A stretch of DNA of 64,000 nt from Paenibacillus campinasensis (lineage in GTDB: Bacteria > Bacillota > Bacilli > Paenibacillales > Paenibacillaceae): positions 62,001 through 126,000 of the forward strand of contig NZ_NPBY01000049.1 in assembly GCF_002272015.1 (NCBI RefSeq), read 5' to 3'. Each line of letters starts with the position of its first letter. The first letter of the stretch is position 1. Of the stretch, positions 58,600-64,000 are shown one piece after another. The position numbers and the translations under genes were made by a program. Below the pieces are notes generated by a model. The model was not told where the DNA came from. It saw only the letters and a program-made list of their open reading frames with translations, and did no database searches.

Positions 58600-58612
58600 A
58601 GATCGCAAATCC

Positions 58613-58656
58613 TAAAAAAACAGCGGCCCTGTTTAGGACAGGGAACCGCTGTTTTT
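58613..58656. terminator. Bidirectional terminator between the GH4 and siderophore permease genes
   Basis: ACAGCGG-CCCTGT/ACAGGG-CCGCTGT with A7 before and T5 after serves both convergent genes. Confidence 0.88.
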
Positions 58657-58667
58657 GGCATTCGCTG

Positions 58668-59675
58668 CTAATCCTTGATCAGCAAATAGATGAAATAAGG
58701 GGCTCCGAGGCAGGCCACGACGAGCCCGACAGGGACCTCTGCGTTGGCCATCAGCATCTTACCGATCATGTCAGCGCCCAGCAGGAGCAGCGCGCCGAGG
58801 AGTGCGGAGACCGGAAGGTAGCTTTGATGCCGCGGGCCTACCAGCTTACGGGCCAAATGCGGTGCAATAAGCCCGAGGAACGTAATGCCGCCGCCAACAG
58901 ATACGCAGGCGCCAGCCAGCGCTACGGCGATAAACAGCAGCACCCGGCGCTCGCGTTCCACGCGGATGCCGAGTCCGGCCGCGGCCTGATCTCCGAGCTG
59001 CATCGCGTTCAGATAGCGCGATTTATACAGCACCCACGGGATGAGCAGCACGATCCATGGCAGCACGGCGCCCACATACGGCCAGCTTGTTCCCCAGATG
59101 CTTCCGGATAGCCATATGGTGGCTTTCATGAAATCATTCGGGTCCATCATGAGCTGGAAGACGATAATGAATGCGCCGAAGCCTGCATTCACCCCGATGC
59201 CGGACAGGATGAGCCGCACGGGCGTGACGCCATCCTTCCAGGCGACGGTATAAATGAGCAGTGCTGCGGCAAAAGCGCCGAGCAAGGCGGCAAACGGCAT
59301 CATATAGATCGACAGCCATCCGGAGCCAAGGGCTCCGCCCTGGAAATAAAAAATGTACAGAACGACCGACAAGCCGGCTCCGGCGTTGATGCCAAGGATG
59401 CCGGGGTCTGCGAGCGGATTGCGGGAGACGCTTTGCAAGATCGCACCGGAAATGGCGATTCCGGCGCCGATCAGCAGGGCGATCACCATCCGGGGCAGCC
59501 GGAAATGAATCAGCACCGTCCGGTTCTGGTCTGAACCGCTGCCGGTGATGACCTGCAGCACTTCAGCCGGGCTGATGCGAATGGTGCCCAGGTTCAGACT
59601 GATTATAAATACGATTGCAATGGCAATCGCGGTAATGACCGAGACGAAGACAACTTTTCTGCCGGTGTGAAGCAT
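58668..59675 (-). CDS. FecCD-family iron-siderophore permease 2
   Basis: 335 residues with nine or ten membrane helices. FecCD motifs: FRLPRMVIALLIGAGIAISG, RNPLADPGILGINAGAGLSV, and GLIAPHLARKLVGPRHQSYL, the ATPase contact. It forms a heterodimer with the preceding permease to pass ferric siderophore across the membrane. The start overlaps the first permease's stop by one base (TAATG). No ATPase gene is in the cluster, so a shared FhuC/YusV-type subunit is expected elsewhere. Confidence 0.93.
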   Translation of the reverse strand: MLHTGRKVVFVSVITAIAIAIVFIISLNLGTIRISPAEVLQVITGSGSDQNRTVLIHFRLPRMVIALLIGAGIAISGAILQSVSRNPLADPGILGINAGAGLSVVLYIFYFQGGALGSGWLSIYMMPFAALLGAFAAALLIYTVAWKDGVTPVRLILSGIGVNAGFGAFIIVFQLMMDPNDFMKATIWLSGSIWGTSWPYVGAVLPWIVLLIPWVLYKSRYLNAMQLGDQAAAGLGIRVERERRVLLFIAVALAGACVSVGGGITFLGLIAPHLARKLVGPRHQSYLPVSALLGALLLLGADMIGKMLMANAEVPVGLVVACLGAPYFIYLLIKD

Positions 59676-60721
59676 TACAGCTCCCTCCCTTCTCGTCTTG
59701 CCAGATACAGGAAGAAAGGAACGCCGATAATCGCGGTGACAGCCCCTACCGGAGTCTCAAACGGAGGATTGACCATCCGTGCCGCGATGTCTGCCAGCAC
59801 AAGCAACAGCCCGCCGGCCACAGCAGAGCATGGAATGATCAGCCGGTAGTCTGGCCCTACGATAAACCGGACGATGTGCGGAATGACAAGCCCGACAAAT
59901 CCGATGGAGCCGCCTACGGATACAGCGGCGCCGGTAAGCAGCAGCACGACAAGCGTGCCGAGCAGCCTGACGATGTTCGTGCGCTGCCCCAGCCCGGTGG
60001 CGATATCCTCGCCAAGGCTCATGACGGTGACCGACTTGCTAACCGCTATGGACAGGACCAATCCGATGACAACGACCGGAAGGAGCAGTTGAATATGTAC
60101 CCACTGCACCCCCGCTACGCCGCCGGCGTACCAGAAGCTGATGTCCTTGGCTACATTAAAGCGAAGGGCCAAACCGGATGATACCGAGCTCAGCAGCGCC
60201 GTGACTGCCGAGCCGGCGAGTGCCAATTTGACGGGGGTAAGCCCTCTTTTGGACAACGCGCCGATCATAAATACCAGGCCAGCTCCAAGCCCTGCGCCGA
60301 AAAAAGCGAGCAGCATTATGACCAAGCTGGATGCGGCCGGCATGAAGGCATAGCCGAGCGTCATCAGAAATGCTGCGCCTGCCGTTACTCCCATAATGGA
60401 AGGGGAGGCGAGCGGATTGCGCGTCATTCCCTGCATGACCGCTCCCGACACGGCAAGGCTTGCGCCGATCAGCGCAGCGGCAAGCGCTCTTGGAATACGC
60501 AGCCGGTGAATAATCTGATGTGCGGTGGAGCTCGGATCAAATTGGGTTAATCCTTCCCAGACGGTCCGAAGATTGATGTTGGACGAACCATAAAGGATGG
60601 ATAGAGCTGTTGCGATAACGAGCAAGACGAGACCGAGTACCAGGAAAGCCACCGCGGTTTTGGGCCTGGATTTAGCCTGCTTGCCTGCATGTTTGTGAGA
60701 TTGTTGTGCCTGCATGTTCAA
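59675..60721 (-). CDS. FecCD-family iron-siderophore permease 1
   Basis: 348 residues, a basic N terminus then nine or ten helices. Motifs: HRLRIPRALAAALIGASLAVSG, MTRNPLASPSIMGVTAGAAF, GFVGLVIPHIVRFIVGPDYR. First gene of the permease pair, divergent from the binding-protein gene, with a Fur box between them that can repress both sides when iron is plentiful. Siderophore specificity cannot be read from the sequence. Confidence 0.93.
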   Translation of the reverse strand: MNMQAQQSHKHAGKQAKSRPKTAVAFLVLGLVLLVIATALSILYGSSNINLRTVWEGLTQFDPSSTAHQIIHRLRIPRALAAALIGASLAVSGAVMQGMTRNPLASPSIMGVTAGAAFLMTLGYAFMPAASSLVIMLLAFFGAGLGAGLVFMIGALSKRGLTPVKLALAGSAVTALLSSVSSGLALRFNVAKDISFWYAGGVAGVQWVHIQLLLPVVVIGLVLSIAVSKSVTVMSLGEDIATGLGQRTNIVRLLGTLVVLLLTGAAVSVGGSIGFVGLVIPHIVRFIVGPDYRLIIPCSAVAGGLLLVLADIAARMVNPPFETPVGAVTAIIGVPFFLYLARREGREL

Positions 60722-60771
60722 CCTTACCTTTTGTCACATATTTATGGATTTTTAAAATCTGCACTTGCAAT

Positions 60772-60792
60772 TGATAATGAATTTCATTATCA
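60772..60792. promoter_or_regulatory. Fur box controlling the divergent siderophore genes
   Basis: A perfect 21-base palindrome: TGATAATGAA, a central T, TTCATTATCA. It matches the Fur consensus and lies between the two divergent start codons (51 and 79 bases away). Confidence 0.85.
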
Positions 60793-60870
60793 TTTTTCTA
60801 TCAACATTATATCACTTTATGCGAGCGAAGCTAGAGTGATTTGTGAAAATATACATAGGAGGAATTATAC

Positions 60871-61914
60871 ATGATTCGCAGCAAAAATAGGAGTGCAAAA
60901 ATGATTTGGTTGGCCGGCTTGCTGGCGGCCTTGATGTTGCTCGCGGCTTGCGGCAACGATAGCCAAGCTGGAAATGAGACTGATCCGGCGCAGGGGGCTG
61001 ATGAGCAGGTTGCCCAGGAAGAGAACTCGGGCGCAAGCGAAACCGGCGGCGAGGACACTGGCGAAGCCAAGACCGAGCGCACGCTGACCGACGCCATGGG
61101 CAATGAGGTGACGATTCCGGCGGAGCCGAAGCGGGTCATCGCTTCTTACCTTGAAGATAGTCTGGTCGCTCTCGGCATTACCCCGGTTGCCCAGTGGTCG
61201 GTTATGGACGGGACAAGCATTCAGCAATACTTGCAGGACGCGCTGCAGGGAATACCGACGATCGCGCATGATTTGCCGTTTGAAGCGGTAGCGAGCTTCC
61301 AGCCGGATCTTCTGATCATGGACTCCGCTGCTATGGTCGAAGGCGGCAAGTACAGCCAATATGCAAGAATCGCACCGACTTATGTCATTGGCACAGAGCT
61401 GAACAATGACTGGCGTGAAGAGCTGCTGACGATCGGGGAGATTTTCGGCGAGAAGGAGAAGGCGGAGCAAGTGCTCCGGGACTATGATCAAAAGGCTGCC
61501 GAAGCGAAGGAGAGCGTGAAAGATGCGATCGGGTCGGAAACGGCAGCTGCGATTTGGCTCGTAAACAACAGCTTTTTTGTCGTCAATGAGAATTTGTCCA
61601 GCGGAGCGGTATTATACGGTGATCTCGGGATTACCGTGCCGAACGTGGTGAAGGAAGTTTCGCAAAGCGGTGATAACAACTGGCTGTCGATTTCGCTGGA
61701 GAAGCTGGCGGAGCTTGACGCGGATCACCTGTTCCTGATCAACAGCGACAAATCGAGCGGCTCACAGATGCTGCAGGATCCGCTGTGGGCGAACATTCCT
61801 GCGGTGAAAAACGGCCATGTGTATGAGTATGAAGTCGGCAGTGCCTGGATGTACACCGGCGCGGTTGCCAACAGCCAGATCATCGATGATGTTCTGGAAA
61901 GTCTGGTGAAGTAA
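60871..61914 (+). CDS. Iron-siderophore ABC transporter substrate-binding lipoprotein
   Basis: 347 residues. Signal peptide with lipobox LLAACGN (Cys about residue 30), an acidic linker to about residue 65, then a FepB/FhuD-type two-lobed domain (RTLTDAMGNEVTIPAEPKRV, VASFQPDLLIMDSA, HLFLINSDKSSGSQML). It delivers ferric siderophore to the divergently encoded permeases. AGGAGGAAT before the ATG. Fur regulation is strongly suggested by the upstream palindrome. The siderophore could be a catecholate, hydroxamate or carboxylate. Confidence 0.92.
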   Translation: MIRSKNRSAKMIWLAGLLAALMLLAACGNDSQAGNETDPAQGADEQVAQEENSGASETGGEDTGEAKTERTLTDAMGNEVTIPAEPKRVIASYLEDSLVALGITPVAQWSVMDGTSIQQYLQDALQGIPTIAHDLPFEAVASFQPDLLIMDSAAMVEGGKYSQYARIAPTYVIGTELNNDWREELLTIGEIFGEKEKAEQVLRDYDQKAAEAKESVKDAIGSETAAAIWLVNNSFFVVNENLSSGAVLYGDLGITVPNVVKEVSQSGDNNWLSISLEKLAELDADHLFLINSDKSSGSQMLQDPLWANIPAVKNGHVYEYEVGSAWMYTGAVANSQIIDDVLESLVK

Positions 61915-62001
61915 ACAAGGCTGCTGTAACGTTCGAGCGCGGTGTTTAGGAGAGGATTTGGAATTGGGGTCCTATGCACGGAGGTCTGCTCGGATGTACA
62001 A

Positions 62002-62048
62002 AAAACACGAGCTCGGGAGGGGGATTTACCTTCCCGTCGCTCGTGTTT
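62002..62048. terminator. Bidirectional terminator after the siderophore binding-protein gene
   Basis: AACACGAGC-CGGGAGG pairs with CTTCCCG-GCTCGTGTT. T runs lie on both sides, so it also ends the small minus-strand gene at 62086. Confidence 0.82.
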
Positions 62049-62085
62049 TGTTATTTTGCGGTACTCTGGCTACTGATGCTGTCTA

Positions 62086-62232
62086 TCAATATTCGTCATC
62101 GCGGCAATGCTCTTCAGCCGCAGATGTGAACTCCTCCTCATTGTCAGAGGCGAGCTTGTCGCCATATTGATCCAGTCGTTCTGGACTGCTGGATGGGCCG
62201 TCATTTTTTGGCTTATTGTTTCTTCCTGTCAA
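62086..62232 (-). CDS. 48-residue hydrophilic acidic protein
   Basis: TTG start with GGAGG exactly 8 bases upstream and a shared terminator 40 bases after the stop. The peptide starts MTGRNNKPKNDGPSSSPERL and continues with an acidic helix (DNEEEFTSAAEEHC). No membrane segment; basic N terminus, acidic C terminus and one Cys. No family recognised. Small hydrophilic proteins of this kind are common in spore formers. The good ribosome site and terminator argue for a real gene. Confidence 0.6.
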   Translation of the reverse strand: MTGRNNKPKNDGPSSSPERLDQYGDKLASDNEEEFTSAAEEHCRDDEY

Positions 62233-62478
62233 CCATGCCACCTCCATACTGAATGTATCATTACAGGATCGGGAACACGGGTTCCTTCACGTTAACGGTT
62301 ATGTTGTTCCTGTTTTGACCGGGAAATATACATTGGGCTGACGATCACTTCGCTGTTCGAGAAGGGGGCCTTGTTCGCCGAAAAGCTGGCATGGTATCAT
62401 TATGTGATTTAGAGGCTATATATTATGCCTATCAGAGCCTGCGCTCAGGATAGATTGCAACAAGGGGAGAGGTTGACA

Positions 62479-63234
62479 ATGAAGCTGGTATCATGGAATG
62501 TTAACGGTCTGCGAGCCTGTGTCAAGAAAGGGTTCACCGATTATTTTCAGCAGGCCGATGCGGATATATTTTGTGTTCAGGAAACGAAGCTGCAAGAGGG
62601 GCAAATCGAGCTGGAGCTTGGGCCAGAGTACCGTCAATACTGGAATTATGCAGAGAAGAAAGGCTACTCGGGCACGGCGGTGTTCACCCGGATTGAGCCG
62701 CTGTCCGTCCGTTACGGAATCGAGGAGGACAGCGAGCCGGAGGGGCGGGTCATTACGCTTGAATTTGAAAGCTTCTATCTGGTTAACGTATACACACCGA
62801 ATGCCAAGCGGGATTTAAGCAGGCTACCGTATCGTCTGGAGTGGGAGGATCGGTTCCGCAGCTATCTGCTTGCCTTGGATGTGATCAAGCCGGTCATCGT
62901 GTGTGGAGATCTGAATGTCGCCCACCAAGAGATCGATCTGAAGAATGCAAAATCCAATCTTGGCAATTCAGGATTCACGCTTGAGGAGCGCGGAAAGATG
63001 ACCGATCTGCTGGCCAGCGGCTTTCTCGACACGTTCCGCCATTTCTATCCGGATCGCACGGATGTGTACAGCTGGTGGTCGTTTATGCCCAAGGTCAGGG
63101 AGCGGAACATCGGCTGGCGCATCGACTATTTCCTGGCCTCGGCTAAGCTGGCGGATCAGCTGGTCGACGCCGACATCGACTGTCATATCATGGGCAGCGA
63201 TCATTGCCCGGTGACCTTAACGGTACGCTTGTAG
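62479..63234 (+). CDS. exoA: Exodeoxyribonuclease III
   Basis: 251 residues. AP endonuclease and 3'-5' exonuclease of the exonuclease/endonuclease/phosphatase fold, acting in base excision repair. Motifs: KLVSWNVNGLRA at the N terminus, QETKLQ (metal-binding Glu), NVYTPNA, CGDLNVAHQEIDL, then WRIDYFLAS and the catalytic MGSDHCPV. The ATG at 62479 with GGGGAGAGG upstream is preferred; earlier in-frame codons do not match the family. Single gene with its own terminator. Confidence 0.96.
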   Translation: MKLVSWNVNGLRACVKKGFTDYFQQADADIFCVQETKLQEGQIELELGPEYRQYWNYAEKKGYSGTAVFTRIEPLSVRYGIEEDSEPEGRVITLEFESFYLVNVYTPNAKRDLSRLPYRLEWEDRFRSYLLALDVIKPVIVCGDLNVAHQEIDLKNAKSNLGNSGFTLEERGKMTDLLASGFLDTFRHFYPDRTDVYSWWSFMPKVRERNIGWRIDYFLASAKLADQLVDADIDCHIMGSDHCPVTLTVRL

Positions 63235-63315
63235 CACAACGAACATGTTCTATGAACTGGAACAGCTGGCCGACGGTGCAACTGCAAGTGTGAATCTTCG
63301 CCGTATGCCTTTTTT

Positions 63316-63354
63316 GCCCCCGCCCAGCATGATGGGAATCGGGGGCTTTATTTA
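63316..63354 (+). terminator. Rho-independent terminator of exoA
   Basis: GCCCCC pairs with GGGGGC, with an inner CCCA/TGGG stem, followed by TTTATTTATT. Confidence 0.72.
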
Positions 63355-63477
63355 TTGAGTGGAAACATTTACCTGGAGACGGGGAAAGAATATTAATATT
63401 TGTTACGGGCAACATAATTTTGGAACCTGTCCCCTAGGCTTTTCAATCCACATCAAATCGAAAGGAGTCCAACTCAA

Positions 63478-63750
63478 ATGAAGAAAATGGTAGCTTCATT
63501 CCTGGCTGTGTTAAGCCTTGCGTTGATTCTTGTTGTTCCTGCCTTTGCGCAAAATCACACCACGAATCAGAATGATATGAACACCAACAACATGAACACC
63601 AACACGGTGAACACGAACAACATGAATGCCAACAGATACAACGCTAATGCAACGGCTGGCAATAACAACAGAACTGACTGGGGCTGGCTGGGATTGCTCG
63701 GTCTTGCAGGCCTTATCGGTCTTAGAGGCCGTAATCCGGAACGTCAATAA
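63478..63750 (+). CDS. WGxxGxxG-type secreted small protein with Asn-rich repeats
   Basis: 90 residues. Signal peptide (about 1-24, ending PAFA), then a low-complexity stretch (about 25-62) of NTNNMNTNTVNTNNMNANRY-like repeats rich in Asn, Thr and Met. The C-terminal WGWLGLLGLAGLIGLRGR fits the WGxxGxxG family: a Trp/Gly-rich hydrophobic segment followed by a basic end, like a sorting or membrane signal. The ATG follows GAAAGGAG at a spacing of 11 bases. The function of the family is unknown; envelope localisation is expected. Confidence 0.82.
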   Translation: MKKMVASFLAVLSLALILVVPAFAQNHTTNQNDMNTNNMNTNTVNTNNMNANRYNANATAGNNNRTDWGWLGLLGLAGLIGLRGRNPERQ

Positions 63751-63816
63751 TCCAGCAGCTGTACAGACACAAAGGCTTTGTGAACTGCATTAGCTAAAGC
63801 GGTGCTGTGAAGAGTG

Positions 63817-63847
63817 AAAATCCTGCTTATCCAAGCGGGATTTTTTT
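63817..63847 (+). terminator. Rho-independent terminator after the WGxxGxxG gene
   Basis: AAAATCCTGCTT pairs with AAGCGGGATTTT with a 4-base loop and a continuing T run. Confidence 0.85.
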
Positions 63848-63877
63848 ATTGTCTTTGTAGATTTTGCGGTTAAAAGG

Positions 63878-63905
63878 TTTTCACCCGGAAAAAAAAAGTT
63901 ACAAT
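63878..63905 (+). promoter_or_regulatory. Possible promoter of fabV
   Basis: TTTTCA and TACAAT are 16 bases apart, about 65 bases before the fabV start. Confidence 0.4.
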
Positions 63906-63974
63906 AGAAAGGAGTCAATCAGGACCTAACGATAAATGGGAAACGATATGAACCGTAAAGAGAGGAAATGAACG

Positions 63975-64000
63975 ATGATTATTAAACCTAGAACACGCGG
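63975..64000 (+). CDS. fabV: Enoyl-ACP reductase FabV, first codons only
   Basis: The window ends after eight codons, MIIKPRTR, plus two bases. This start is characteristic of FabV, the NADH-dependent enoyl-ACP/trans-2-enoyl-CoA reductase. AGAGGAAATG lies just upstream as ribosome site. Eight residues are few, so the call is likely but not certain. Confidence 0.65.

Noticed and set aside
63949..63972. Seven-codon frame before fabV
   Set aside because: Very short, weak ribosome site, no evidence of translation; could be chance in a purine-rich leader.
1..64000. CRISPR arrays, tRNA/rRNA genes, insertion sequences, prophage genes
   Set aside because: No regularly spaced repeats, no tRNA-like clover leaf with CCA end, no transposase, integrase or phage structural protein was seen.

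Overview
The window looks like a chromosomal segment of a spore-forming Bacillota, most likely a Paenibacillus. The evidence is the gene set (PrkA, SpoVR, an AbrB-type regulator with a Spo0A box, CcpN/YqfL, SR1P, HemAT, lichenase, DUF2161), moderately high GC, strong AGGAGG-type ribosome binding sites and frequent GTG/TTG starts. No phage, insertion sequence, CRISPR array, rRNA or tRNA gene was seen. It is mostly core and niche-adaptation genome, with small genes and two damaged genes hidden between familiar ones.

Layout. 1-8 kb: end of a YesM-type histidine kinase, DAHP synthase (aroF), a beta-type glutamine synthetase behind a GlnR/TnrA-like box, serC, trmL, an AbrB-family regulator whose -35 coincides with a 0A box, a 34-codon membrane peptide, and a two-gene unit for a membrane-anchored phosphodiester glycosidase. 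8-20 kb: a LuxR-type regulator with a degenerate receiver, a PLP aminotransferase, a DUF2161 nuclease-fold protein, prkA, an isolated rhaD, a short HemAT-like globin sensor, spoVR and an S9 peptidase. 20-23.3 kb: a carbon-flux cluster, sr1P - ccpN - yqfL - glpX, holding regulators and an enzyme of the glycolysis/gluconeogenesis switch. 23-30 kb: small membrane proteins, DegV, a J-like membrane protein, an MBL hydrolase, YitT, and a kdgK-eda operon. 30-32 kb: DUF1657 and DUF421 genes (the latter split by an in-frame TAG) and an unmarked holin-like toxin peptide gene. 32-37.5 kb: a cytoplasmic-type nucleotidase divergent from a phnDCEE importer. 37.7-44.6 kb: a large secreted protein, DUF2062, and the fructose operon fruR-fruK-fruA. 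44.7-46.4 kb: a padR-led operon whose third gene is split by a 13-bp tandem duplication. 46.5-50.4 kb: a membrane alpha/beta hydrolase and a two-component system. 50.5-58.6 kb: a glycan-use region with secreted lichenase, AraC regulator, ABC importer, BadF-type kinase and GH4 phospho-glycosidase. 58.6-64 kb: a Fur-box-controlled siderophore importer, a 48-codon gene, exoA, a WGxxGxxG protein and the first codons of fabV.

How it fits together. Three nutrient systems dominate: central carbon switching (CcpN, SR1P, YqfL, GlpX), sugar capture (Fru PTS, lichenase with ABC/kinase/GH4, KDG kinase and KDPG aldolase) and scarce-ion capture (phosphonate-type importer and siderophore importer). The most notable observations are the sr1P-ccpN-yqfL-glpX neighbourhood with a ccpN frame lacking ATG/GTG starts, the possible type I toxin, the two cleanly explained gene disruptions, and the ABC-kinase-GH4 arrangement that implies intracellular ATP-dependent phosphorylation of an imported glycoside.
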